The position numbers and the translations under genes were made by a program. Shown in pieces: positions 37,338 through 48,118 of a DNA stretch of 64,000 bases (positions are counted from its first letter, which is position 1; the number at the start of each line of letters is the position of its first letter). The notes under the pieces are model-generated. The model was not told the origin of the DNA. It ran no database searches and was given only the letters and a program-made list of their open reading frames with translations. Location of the stretch: contig CM060920.1 of the NCBI GenBank assembly GCA_030737875.1, positions 480,096,861 through 480,160,860 of the forward strand. The letters run 5' to 3'. This DNA is from Allium sativum. Taxonomy: Eukaryota; Streptophyta; Magnoliopsida; Asparagales; Amaryllidaceae.

Positions 37338-37349
37338 AGGAGGGGAGAA
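37338..37349 (+). other. A3 polypurine tract
   Basis: AGGAGGGGAGAA immediately precedes the 3' LTR and follows GGGGACGAAATCCTTTA. Confidence 0.85.
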
Positions 37350-37570
37350 TGTAACACCCCGTATTTTCTGAGAATACTAAAATAACAAATTAAAGAATAA
37401 TTAATTTCAAATGTAAGAATTAAGGGAAACGGGTTAAGCCATTGCGTTCGTCTTGAAATTCTTCTTGGAACAGAGTCCAAGATTTCGAAAATCGGACTTG
37501 TATGAAGAAGTTATGGCCCACGGAACTTTCAGAAAATTATATAAAACAATACAGAAAATTAAATACCAAG

Positions 37571-37670
37571 GCAGGTTGACCTGGGGGTCGACCTACCCCA
37601 AGCCAGGTTGACCAGGGGGTCGACCTCCCTATATACAGGTCGACCTGGGGGTCATCTTGGGGTCGACCTC
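37571..37670. repeat. U3 GTCGACC palindrome array, A3 3' LTR
   Basis: Counterpart of 29787-29886, with several palindromes eroded (GGTTGACC, GGTCATC). Confidence 0.75.
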
Positions 37671-38257
37671 CCCTTCAGGTCAGATCTGAAATCTGACGTG
37701 TTTTCTCCTGTGACGAATTGTTGTGTCATTAGGGCTTGTGTGGCACGTTCTGATTGGTTCTCTTAGGTTTGAATGGCTTTGATTTGCTTTAGGTTAATCT
37801 GACGGCTCCTATTAAATCAAACTTCAATATAAGCAACCTAAATCTAAACCCTAAAGCAACACAAAAATATTTCTAAGACCGTCATGCTGTCAGTACTTAG
37901 CCTAGAATAACCGCCATTCTCCTTCAGCTAGAAAGCAAGTTAGGAATTGCAAATCAAATCTAATTCAACTAAGAGAATTCAATGTCTACAACAAAGGAGA
38001 GCTATTCAATTTCATAATACAGATCCCAGAACACAAGACTAGTCTCCTTTTTGTATGTCCAGTTATCATTTAAACCTAAAAGATATTAGAATTGTGACTA
38101 AATAACTGGATGTAGAACAACACCCTATGTAAATTTATGCTATCCATTTTGTTAAACTGAATTGATTAAGACTATGACTCTTATCATGATTAAGTTTGTG
38201 GCCATGTTGTATGTGATTTGATGATAAATGTTAAATGCTTGGCAGTGAATCCATATG

Positions 38258-38455
38258 TTGTATAATTTGGCAAAGACATATATGTTGTGTAATCTAGCAA
38301 TGACATATTATGTTGTATACTTTGGCGATGACATATCATGTTGAATAAATTGGTGATGACATATTATTTTATAATTAGGCAATGGCATATCATGTTGTGT
38401 AATTTGGCAATGGCATATCATGTTGTGTAATTTTGGCGATGACATATCATGATCA
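38258..38455. repeat. ~29-bp tandem repeat, A3 3' LTR
   Basis: Counterpart of 30470-30665. Confidence 0.85.
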
Positions 38456-39299
38456 CACCTATATGTTGTATGTCAATTTGGGGATTTTGCTATGTTTATG
38501 CAAGTTGTTAGGCTAAGGCATGTATTATGTTTAAATCTACATTTAGATCTATGTTTATTGAATCATGCAAGTTGTTAGGCTAAGACATGTATTATGTTTA
38601 GATTCACAATTAGATCTATGAAAATTGGATTTAAAAATTAAAGCTCATATTTACATGCCTTGTTAAACTTGTGCAAAACCATATGCTTAAGATTCATGTT
38701 TGTTGGATCCAAAATAAAAGTTCATATTTACATGCCTTGCTAAACCTTTGTAATTCCATATGTTTAAGATTCATGATTGTTGAATCCAAATTAAAGTTTA
38801 CATTCACATGTCTAGTTGGACTTGTGCAATTCTATATGCTTAAGGTTTATGTTCATTGGACCCAAAATAAAATTTTGCTTATACATGCCTAGTTGGATTT
38901 GGGTAATTTCGTATGTTTAAGACCCATGTTAATTAGATCCAAAAATGCAAGTTCACCTTTATATGACTAATTGGAATTGTGTAGTTCTATGTAAACTCCC
39001 ATCCATATGCGTATGGTTCATGTTGATTAGGTTCAAAATTGCAAGTTCATAATTAAACATATATTTATTCTATGCGAAATTTATGTGACATATGTTGGAT
39101 CCATATTATGCTTGTCTTGAATGCTACGTGACTCTTCCTTTTCCCCTCTTGATTTTGAGTTAGGCTAAATTGCGAAGCCTAACCCTCTATGAAATTTATG
39201 TGAACAATATATATCTAATGTGAGAGATTAGTGCATCCAGCAACCGTAACAATATATATCTAATGTGAGAGATTAGTGCATCAAGCCCAAAAGAACCCG

Positions 39300-39420
39300 A
39301 GGTTAGACTGAGTTGCGGTGTAAAACTGCCTGGAACCGCCCGGCACATCCTGTAACCGCCCGGCACATCCTGTAACCGCCCGGCACATCCTGTAACCGCA
39401 ACAATGCCTATCTAATGTGA
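39300..39420 (+). other. Stem-loop module 2 of A3 3' LTR, with tandemly amplified loop
   Basis: GTTGCGGT (39312-39319) pairs with ACCGCAAC (39395-39402). Between them a 20-bp segment (CCGCCCGGCACATCCTGTAA) is present three times, stretching the loop from ~35 to ~75 nt while the stem stays perfect. Confidence 0.8.
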
Positions 39421-39464
39421 GTGGTTGGTGCTTTAATGAATGAATTAAAGATAAGACAGGAATG

Positions 39465-40295
39465 GTAGGGCTAAGTTAATTAAGGTAACACTTAACCAAT
39501 ATAACAAGATGAATGACTAGGGTTAAGTTAATAGGAAAGACTTAACCAGTATATCATGGTGAATGGGAAAGGTTAAGTAATAAGAAACACTTAACCAATA
39601 TAACTTGATTTGTGGTAGGGTTAAGTTAAAACAAGAGGGCAATAGTTAAGCGATATAACTTGATTTTTGGTAAGGTTAAGTTAAAACAAGAGGGCAACAC
39701 TTAACCAATATAACTTGATTTGTGTTAGGGTTAAGTTAGCACAAGAAGGCAACACTTAACCAAAGTAATATGACAAGTAGGTGGGTTAAGTTAACTTGAA
39801 TTGATTGATGACACTTAACCAACACAACATGATGAACACGTGGGGTTGAGTTAACAAGGAACACTTGACCAATATAACTTGATGGACGAACGGGGTTAAG
39901 TTAATAGGAAACACTTAACCAATTCAACATTATAAGTGAGGAGGGTTAAGTTAAAAAGAAACACTTAACCAACATGACATGATTAACGGGTGGGTTAAGT
40001 TAACATGAACGGGCGACACTTAAACAATATGGCATAATGTGCGGGAGGGCTAAGTACGTATTGGGTTGGTGGGCAATATTAGTAAATATAGGCACAGAAA
40101 CTTAATCGTTAAATAAACATACTTGAATCGATGGGAGGGTTAAGTACATCTCGTGTAGTTGGGTAATATCAGTACATATAGGCCCACAATCTTAACCGTT
40201 AAGTAAACATGCTAGAACCGGTGGAAGGGTTAAGTACATTTCGTGTAGGTGGGTAATATTTGTATATATAGGCCCACAAACTTAACCAATAAGGA
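39465..40295 (+). repeat. GGTTAAG/CTTAACC inverted-motif array, A3 3' LTR
   Basis: Counterpart of 31875-32690, with the same order of units. Confidence 0.85.
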
Positions 40296-41437
40296 AACCC
40301 TAGTAACGGGGACCCATTTCAGCAGTAACCCACATAGATGTATCACGGTACCCTGAACTAGGCAGGGTGGGGCACGATTACTAGGCTGATTCTAAGCGGT
40401 CAAAGCAGCGGTAGGGGGTACGTCAGTGTAGGTTCTGACGGTTTACGGGCGTGCACATACTTCGGAGTGGGAAAAAGTAGGCACTGGGTACCAGTAGTTA
40501 TACACTGTGCATCTTGAATTGTGTCGAGTCACTATCATAAGGATTGATACACCTTATGGTGGGACCAGCGCAGAGTATCTACACGTTAGAGAGGGCCGGT
40601 TGACACAGACACAAGAAAAATGAATACAATTAAGGAGCCGATTGATAGGGTAGTAAGGGTACATCTAACATGTTCATGGCAATTAGGCTGATTGAGGTGG
40701 AATCCTCACGATAGATGTACACCTGAAGACCACCACAATTACGGGGATTGAGATCACGTTATCATTTTATACAGATAACTAGTTGGGACACTAGTTAGGT
40801 GGTGCACAGATAGATATAAAAATCAGAATAACAAGATAGCAGCGAAGCAGAGAAAGAGTAGGAGCGCATTCAGTTTATCTTGTCGTACCATACCTTATGC
40901 TTATCCTATGTTACCTTATTTTTTTGTTATTGTCCTGCGTCCATTTTATTCATGTCATGATTCTCTTACCAGTTTATAGGTTGAATAGTCACTAGACTTA
41001 CTAGACTTATGTCTGACCTAGTTTTGTTTCGCCTCTTTTCTTTCGTTCCCCCTCCCCCCAGGTTCATAGGGAGGAAATGTTACCACTTAGCTCAGTTTTC
41101 TTTTCAAGCTCGAAGATAGTCGATGTTTTACTTTTGACTCTCTCTTCCACTGCTATGGCTGGTTCATGCTTTATAGGGGAATATCATTGTTATTTTTGTG
41201 CTTCTTTTATACTTGGAAGTTAAAAAATCAAGATAAAAGTTCTATGTATTACTTTTAAGTATGATTTGAGAAAATTGTTGTAAAAGCTTGACTGAATTAA
41301 GTTGTTTATAAAATGACTTTATTTTCCGCTGCTTTATTTGTCTGTCTTGTAATTTATATGCATCTTTTACCTATAATGCTCCACCGAAGTTAAGGCATTC
41401 CCTTTGTGAATGACCTTAACGGAGGCGGGGTGTTTCA

Positions 41438-41442
41438 CTCAT
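41438..41442. repeat. Target-site duplication CTCAT, right of A3
   Basis: One mismatch from CTCAA at 29558-29562. Confidence 0.7.
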
Positions 41443-41924
41443 GCTGCCCTTTTGTACCCACTTCCCCTTTTACCTTAGCACCATGTGTATGTGTGTGTGT
41501 GTGTATATATTTCCTCTAAAGCTTGCAACTCTCCCATATCCTGACACCGCCCTATGCTAGACTCGGACTGCCAACACAAGCAGTTCCCCTCCAAACCGTT
41601 GAACTATCGCAACCACGAATCACCTATGAGAGTTTTGCCGAGTGATGTTTACTTTTATTTTGAGAGTTTCGAATAATAAAATATAGCTTGCGGTTTGTTT
41701 CATAAACTGGGAAAATAAATTAAATGGGGAGGGGTTTGGTTCTTCATTGTATCGAATGGAAGGAGCTAGAAGAAGCATGGCAACATACATACACACACAA
41801 GCGAGTGGATAGAAACCATGCTACATTTCAGATGGTACAAGATAGGCATGCACAATAGGACTGTTTTGTTTAGATGTAGCCTTGTGCCCATGCTTTAAAT
41901 TCTAAATGATTTGGAAGTGGGTTA
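41443..41924. other. Sequence between A3 and A4, no feature recognised
   Basis: 480 bp without LTR structure or coding signal. It includes a (GT)n microsatellite at ~41483-41510. It does not resemble other parts of the window. Confidence 0.5.
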
Positions 41925-42431
41925 TATAACACCCCGAATTTTCTGAGAATATTAAAATTAACAAATTCAAGAACACTTAATTTTTAGAAGAAGAATTAAG
42001 TGAAATGGGTTGCGCTATTACGTTCATCTCAAAATTTTGGTCAAGATAAACATTTGGTTTGCATAAAACGGATACCTTATGAAGAATTTATTAAGCCTTG
42101 AAGTTTGTATGCATATGAGAAATATATATATATATATATATAAATTAAATAAATAAATATGCAAAAAAGTTCAAAATAGCGAATTGGGAGGGGGAATAAC
42201 CGAACAGGCCCATTTTTGAGGTCAACCCGAGCTCCGTTGGGTCGACTAGGGGTTGATTCAGGGTGTTTGGCTGTCAACCCGTGGGCCGACTCGCTCTAAG
42301 GCAGATGTGGCATCTGATTGGTTCTGATAGACTCCTTGCTGAGTCATTAGGGCTGATGTGGCTATTCTATCTTGTCTGAATGGCTTTGGTTTGCTCTAGG
42401 CAAATCTGACGGTTCCTATTAAATCAAACTT

Positions 42432-42440
42432 CTATATAAG
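42432..42440 (+). promoter_or_regulatory. TATA box, A4 LTR
   Basis: CTATATAAG lies ~507 bp from the LTR start, in the same context as A3 (AATCAAACTT before, CAACCTAAATCTAAACCC after). Confidence 0.6.
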
Positions 42441-43673
42441 CAACCTAAATCTAAACCCTAAGAAAAACAAAAATATTTCTAGAGCCGTCATGCCGTCAAT
42501 GGTGAACCTAGAATTGCTGTCATCTCTTTCAACTCAAAGGCAAGATAGAAGCTACATCAAAATCAAATCAAAACTAAGAGAATTCAACGATCTACATCAA
42601 AGGCGAGCAATTCAGTTTCAGAATACAGATCCCTGAAATCAAGTTTTTCCTTTTGATTGTAAGTGTAGTTATCTTTCAGATGTGAATAAATTAAAGACAT
42701 GATTTGTAATGAATTGTAAAATAGAATTGTATCATGTTGTGTGTGATGTTGATTCATGTTTATTCATGTCTATTCTATCATATATTCCTATGAACTATTG
42801 TGGTCTATCGAACCTATCTTGTTATGAGGAAATTAGTGAGTAAACCTATGATGTTGTATAGGAATTTGGGAATGAAATTATCATATGTAAGTTTGGTGAT
42901 ATTATGATACATACAAGTTTTAGGCTAAGTCATGTCGTTTATGCCTAATTGTTTAGAGCCATTATGCATACATGTTTAGATCTACGACTTTCTATGTTTA
43001 GATCTACAACTTTATATGTTAGATCCATATGCCTTTATGATAGATCTAATTTGCAAGTTCACCACTACATGCCAAGTTTAACTTGCATAGTTTTATGTAA
43101 ATTCATATGCTTGTGGTTCATGTTGCATAGATCAAATTTGCAAGTTCATAGTTAAAAGTATATTGTTCTATGTCAAATCCATGAGACATATGTGTAGTTA
43201 GATCCATACTTTTGTATGATGTTGGAATGTTGCAAAGTTCCTCTTTTCCCCCTTTTTGTTTTATAAGTTAGGATAAAATATCGAGCCTAACATTCTATGT
43301 AATTTTGCGAACGTACAACGGGTGTAATGTTCGGAAAAACATGAAATTACATGTAATTGGCATGTTTGACACATAAGCATGATAAGTGGCATGAAAATGG
43401 TATAATCTATATACCTAAAATTTTGAACGTGATTTAGAAGGAAAGTGGGCCATGACAATAATTGATTTATAATTTACATGTAAATATGTAGGATAAACAT
43501 GAAAAATTACATGGCATAGATTGCTTCATGAAATGGTTTATTTAGTATACCATTAATTGTGAGCATAATTAATAGGATAATTATGATATAATTAAATTGG
43601 GAATAATTTACATATGGAATTTGTCATAAATAAGAAATATGTAAATTTAGAAAAAACGAATATGCCTAACCCG

Positions 43674-43880
43674 AGGTTAGACTGAGTTGTGGTGTAAAAC
43701 TGCCCGGAACCGACCGGCACATCCAGTGACCACAACAATACTTGTCTAATGTGGGTGGTTAGTGCATTGAGCCCAAAAAGAATCCGAGGTTAGATTGAGT
43801 TGTGGTGTAAAACTGCCCGGAACCAACCGCCACATCCAGTGACCACAACAATACTTGTCTAATGTGAGTGGTTGGTGTTT
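43674..43880 (+). other. Two stem-loop modules, A4
   Basis: Module 1 pairs GTTGTGGT (43686-43693) with ACCACAAC (43729-43736), plus TTAGAC/GTCTAA outer arms, around a 35-nt loop with TGCCCGGAACC. Module 2 (~43794-43870) has the same inner arms. Confidence 0.8.
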
Positions 43881-43894
43881 TAATAAAGCTAAGT

Positions 43895-44990
43895 AAAGAT
43901 TGGTAGGGTTAAGTCAATTAAGGAAACACTTAATCAATTCAATGTGTTAACTAAACTGATGGTTGAGGTTAAGTAAATTTAGAACACTTAACTGTTATAA
44001 CATGTTAATTAGACAAGTGGGTGAGGTTAAGTAAATTTAGAACACTAAACCGTTATAACATGTTAATTAGACAAGTGGGTGAGGTTAAGTATATTCAGAA
44101 CACTTAACATTTATAACATGTTAATTAGACAAGTGGGTGAGGTTAAGTAAATTTAGAAACACTTAACCAATATAACTTGATTTATAGAAAGGTTAAGTAA
44201 AAATAAGAGGGCAACACTAAACCAATATAACTTGATTTGTAGTAGGGTTAAGTTAACACAAGAAGGCAACACTTAACCAAAGTAACATGACACGTAGGTG
44301 GGTTAAGTTAACTTGAATTGATTGATGACACTTAACCAATACAACAAGATGAATACGTGGGGTTAAGTTAACAAGAAACACTTGACCAATATAACTTGAT
44401 GAACGAACGGGGTTAAGTTAATAGGAAACACTTAAACCGATCCAACATGATAAGTAAGGAGGGTCAAGTTAATAAGAAATGCTTAACCAACATGACATGA
44501 TAAATGAGTGGGTTAAGTTAACATGAGCGGACAACACTTAACTAATATGGCGTAATGTGCGGGAGCGTTAAGTACATATCGAGTTGGTGGGTAATATTAG
44601 TAAATATAGGCCCACAAAACTTAACCATTAAATAAACATGCTTGAATCAGTGGAAGGGTTAAGTACATATCGGGCTGGTGGGTAATATTAGTAAATATAG
44701 GCCCATAAAACTTAACCATTAAATAAACATGCTTGAATCAGTGGAAGGGTTAAGTACATGTCAGGTTGGTGGGTAATATTAGTAAATATAGGCCCATAAA
44801 ACTTAACTATTAAATAAACATGCTTGAATCGATGGGTGGGTTAAGTACATCTCATGTAGGTGGGTAATATTAGTACATATAGGCCCACAAAACTTAGCCG
44901 TTTATTAAAAATGCTTGAATCGATGGGAGGGTTAAGTACATATCGAGTTGGTGGGTAATATTAGTAAATATAGGCCCACAAACTTAACCA
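43895..44990 (+). repeat. GGTTAAG/CTTAACC inverted-motif array, A4
   Basis: The longest array in the window. It includes three near-identical units (GTGAGGTTAAGTAAATTTAG, ~43965-44155) and five or more ~100-bp units with GGGTAATATTAGTAAATATA (44560-44990), i.e. recent local expansion. Confidence 0.85.
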
Positions 44991-45080
44991 ATAGGAAACC
45001 CTGGTAACGGGGACCCATTTCAGCAGTAACCCATATGGATGTATCACGGTACTCTGAACTAGGCAGGGTGGGGCACGATT

Positions 45081-45085
45081 ACTGG
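45081..45085. repeat. Presumed left target site of B (ACTGG)
   Basis: These are the five bases preceding B's LTR. The matching copy would lie beyond position 64000, so this is a prediction. Confidence 0.5.
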
Positions 45086-45829
45086 TGTGACGGCCCGCCC
45101 CGCACCAAACGACATTTCCTCCGAAAGTGCGCTGTACACATGTCCAGTAGGCACGGGACGAATTGCCAGAAGGAAAGGAAAGAAGGAAGTGAACTAATAA
45201 GGAACCTGTAAAATGTCTCACAACGCATGGAACAAAATATAATAACAACATATTTGACATAAAACAGGTGAGACAGTGCATAAGCTGAAAACAAACTAAC
45301 ATAGCAGCGGAAAATCCAAGTACAACTTATGATCCAAAGCTAACATTATTACAACTTTTCAAACTGTCTCAAAAAGCAAAGGTAAGATAAAGGAGGTACA
45401 CTACTAATGCCCAAGTAGCGACCACCAATGACACAGGGAGAATATCTATATATCATACGTGGAAGCCTCCTGCTCGCCTCCGAATCAGCTACTCGCGCAT
45501 CACCAGCTAACATGTCTCTAGTCTGCTCGTGTGAGCACCCAGAGTAATAAGAGGAGACATAAAACTCTGGGTCAGACATAAAGCCTGAAATGAGCGATAA
45601 GCATCTAAACAGAACAATAACAGGTAGACTAAAACATACCTGAACCTAGACCGGCAACCAAAGAGTTAGCACTACATATTGTACAACACTCTAAGGTGCC
45701 ATTTCAAATGGTGTAAAGATAACGGGGGTGGGGGTGTGCATGTCATAGTGATGGCAAACAATCAAGCATAACAACCATCCTTACATCTCTCACTCAGTGC
45801 ATAAAGCATACGATATTCACCACTTCGAT

Positions 45830-46165
45830 CACCCAACATACCTTGCTATGATCACTTTGCCCCATGAAGTCATAAATGGCTTCACTACACTGATACATAG
45901 CCACAAATCCTTCGCTATGTCCACTTTGCCCCATGGAGTCACAATGACCCCACTGCACTGGCTCATAGCCTTACTAATCCTTTACTATGTCCACTCCGCC
46001 CCATGTAGTCATAATGACCCCACTGCACTGGCTCATAGCCTTACTACGCATCACTTTGCCCCATGAAGTCACAATGACTTCACTGCACTGATAACGTAGT
46101 CTTGCTACCATCACCTTGCCCCTCGAGTCATAATGACTCTACTACACTGATAAGTAGCCCATCAT
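45830..46165. repeat. ~60-bp tandem array with GAGTCA/TGACTC hairpins, B LTR
   Basis: Five units share CACTTTGCCCC...GTCA...CACTGCACTG. The core is an inverted repeat: GAAGTCA/TGACTTC at 46065-46081, GAGTCAT/ATGACTC at 46125-46139, GAAGTCAT/ATGGCTTC at 45866-45883, with imperfect versions in the other two. Confidence 0.8.
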
Positions 46166-46315
46166 CCATTTTCAGTGGTGAATCGAAGTTATGAACGTCG
46201 ACAACTCCTTAGCACACGTCCCACAGCAAAGCCCAACCATGAAGTGAACTCGTTGGTTCCCCATTGGATCCTGAGCTCTAACTTCCACTTGGACTACCTT
46301 TGCATCTCGAGTTAT

Positions 46316-46690
46316 TGGTCATCACCGGATCGGTTCGGATCTCCCCCTAGTCACCAGTTCGGTTCGGATCGGGGTGCTCATTCTTTGCTGGATCGGATCG
46401 GGTCACCATCACCTCAGCGGGTCGGACGAGTCCCCATGTCCAATCGCCATCATCGGTTCGGGTCGGAGTCCTCCAATGTGCCACGGTTCGGATCGGGTCC
46501 TTCTCATCACCCCGGGTCTGGTCGTAGTCTCCAAGCCTCGTCGAAGTACATCAGTTCGGGTCGGGGTACCATGGCAGATCGGGTCGGAGAACACCAGGCG
46601 GGTCGGATCGGACGATGCTTGCCACGGGAAGAGCGAATAGATCGAAGAGTAAAGTATGGGAGCGGATCGGGTCCCCCCTCCGTACTGATC
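46316..46690. repeat. CG-rich cluster of GGTTCGGATCGG-like words, B LTR
   Basis: More than fifteen variants of TTCGGATCGG, GGGTCGG and GATCGGGTC in 375 bp, in sharp contrast to the AT-rich surroundings. CpG-dense. Spurious long ORFs arise on both strands because stop codons are rare here. Confidence 0.85.
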
Positions 46691-47718
46691 CGGATCGGTC
46701 TGTTTTCTGCACTTTTCCAGCAAGCAGTTTTACGCCACTCAACGGCGTTTTCGACTATTCCAACTATTCTAATCAATCACAAAGCATACCATACAGTCAT
46801 AGCAACATGCATAATCAACCACAAACATCCAAACAACAATATAATAGGTTAAAATGGATCAAACCTAGCCAAAACCCCATATTTCCCCTTAAGCATGTTT
46901 AGGTGAAACTAATGATATGATTAGCAAAACTTAACCAAATTAACCCAAATTCATATCAGAGGTCTAAAACATAATTTCGAATTTTATAAATATTTTTCCA
47001 GAATTTTATCATGTTTAAATTCGCTAATCAACACTAATTACCCTTAATTAGCCATAATTCGTGAGGAACTATGCAAATCACTCACCTTAGCCACAAATAA
47101 ACTTAAATCTGAAATAAATCTCTGATTTGATGCGAATCCCAATGCTAAACAGCAGCTCCAATGTTGATTTGGTGTAGATCTCCCTTGATTTGATGTTGTT
47201 AGGCTTAATCTTTGGTTAGAAGATGATTTGGAGGTGATTTAGAGAATGGAGGCCATTTTTAGGGTTTCTAGGAGGTAAGTGGAGGCTAGAAAACTGGAAT
47301 GGAATGATTCTCTAACTCTTTTCGGCCTCCCCATAACCCTAATCCCGAAATGGGTTATGGGCCCATTCACTAATCACCCTATTTGGCCTGGTTAAGCTGT
47401 TTTTCACCTTCCAAACCTTATTTCAGCCATATCTCCCAAACGGTAAGTCCGTTTTTGACATGTGACCACTCTATGGAAAGGTAAACCATCAAACGAAACT
47501 AATGGAAGTGGTTTCAGGTCAAAATTCCTTTCCAATCAAAAGTTATGGCCAAAATAAGATCAGTCAGGGACAAAATGGTCATTCAAAATCGACAAAAATC
47601 ATGAACATGGGAAATGAGTCAAATGGTTGTTTCCCAAAGTTACATGACCATACGACTTCATATGGGAAAGAAATAAATATTCTACGATCCTCCGATGCGT
47701 AGAATGCGGGTTGTTACA

Positions 47719-47740
47719 TTCTCCCCCCCCCCCCCCCTTA
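47719..47740 (-). other. B polypurine tract with a 15-G run
   Basis: Plus-strand TTCTC followed by fifteen Cs in all (47723-47737) abuts the 3' LTR. The element strand therefore reads an unusually pure G run before AGAA and the LTR. A3 and C have mixed A/G tracts. Confidence 0.85.
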
Positions 47741-47875
47741 AGAAATTTGGCCCCCGAAATTCCCTAACCCAAAACACACAAAGGGTCCCGCATGCCTATC
47801 AACCATAAAACAACAATCAAACATGCAAAACAAGTCTATCCTAGCATGCGGAGTAACTAAATTACAAAGTAGATC

Positions 47876-48118
47876 TTACCAGGCAAAGAGTTTTGGATAC
47901 GCCTTCCTAATACTCTCCTCTGTCTCCCAAGTACAGTCATTCTCGTTCTCGCCCCACTGAACCTTAACTAGCTTCACCGCCTTCCGTCGAAGTTGCTTCG
48001 TATCGTGCTCGAGAATACGGATCGGCTTGCGGTTCCCAACCGCCTCGGGTTCTACTTCGAAGTCCTCTAACTGATCAGGTGAAATAGTCATATTTGGGTC
48101 GTGAATGAACTTCCTTAG
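47876..48118 (-). pseudogene. B chromodomain segment, cut off from pol by a stop codon
   Basis: Immediately after the TAA at 48121-48119 the frame continues with LRKF, then 'RKPIRILEHDTKQLRRKAVK' and 'LVKVQWGENENDCTWETEE', ending KAYPKLFAW. This is the chromodomain at the C-terminus of chromoviral integrases, thought to guide integration to particular chromatin. It aligns with C's intact version, where FHVS is followed by a histidine and LRKF instead of a stop. Confidence 0.85.

Larger units (their letters stand above)
33849..37349 (+). pseudogene. A3 interior: decayed gag-pol remnant with nested LTR
   Basis: The first ~300 bp match A2's interior read in reverse. After D (34152-35340), zinc-knuckle/protease-approach sequence occupies 35340-35700. 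A 77-residue ORF at 35873-36106 retains 'GYGLILDMDWLASN' and 'TCLGNTLEI', matching C's protease-downstream region. From ~36160 the sequence diverges and rejoins pol at the integrase 'SDRGPFFT' region (36540-36640), followed at once by chromodomain remnants (36650-36730). RT and RNase H are absent. It ends in a polypurine tract. Confidence 0.8.
29563..41437 (+). mobile_element. A3: non-autonomous LTR retrotransposon carrying a nested solo LTR
   Basis: An 11,875-bp plus-strand element: 5' LTR 29563-33848, interior 33849-37349, 3' LTR 37350-41437, flanked by CTCAA/CTCAT. The interior includes the 1,189-bp solo LTR D; without D and its extra TSD copy it is ~2.3 kb, nearly the same size as A2's. 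Only fragments of gag-protease and of integrase/chromodomain remain. A2 and A3 share both interior junctions, so they belong to one non-autonomous lineage. Confidence 0.9.
37350..41437 (+). repeat. A3 3' LTR (4,088 bp)
   Basis: Direct-repeat partner of 29563-33848. It lacks ~250 bp that in the 5' LTR hold most of stem-loop module 1. In its place a ~45-bp segment ending TGAGAGATTAGTGCATC is duplicated (39208-39288). A 20-bp loop segment of module 2 is also amplified (39336-39395). Confidence 0.9.
41925..45085 (+). mobile_element. A4: family A LTR, cut by insertion of B
   Basis: It starts TATAACACCCCG (TG changed to TA) and follows the A-type order: weak U3 palindromes (42211-42262), TATA CTATATAAG (42432-42440), stem-loop pair (43674-43880), GGTTAAG array (43895-44990), then the conserved block, which breaks off at 45085 where B's LTR begins. 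The missing ~1.1 kb should lie beyond B's other end, outside the window. Whether A4 is a solo LTR or part of an element cannot be told. Confidence 0.85.
45086..47718 (-). repeat. B 3' LTR (2,633 bp)
   Basis: In element sense it starts TGTAACAACCCGCATTC at 47718 and ends GGGCCGTCACA at 45086. It contains a ~60-bp tandem array with small hairpins (45830-46165) and a CG-rich block of GGATCGG/GGTTCGG words (46316-46690). It lacks the GGTTAAG array and CCGG stem-loops of families A and C. The 225-residue ORF on the plus strand and overlapping minus ORFs translate the CG-rich block. Confidence 0.92.

Noticed and set aside
46175..46852. 225-residue plus-strand ORF and overlapping ORFs on both strands
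   Set aside because: All translate the CG-rich word cluster of B's LTR; composition is Arg/Ser/Gly/His with no domain, and the opposite strand is equally open.
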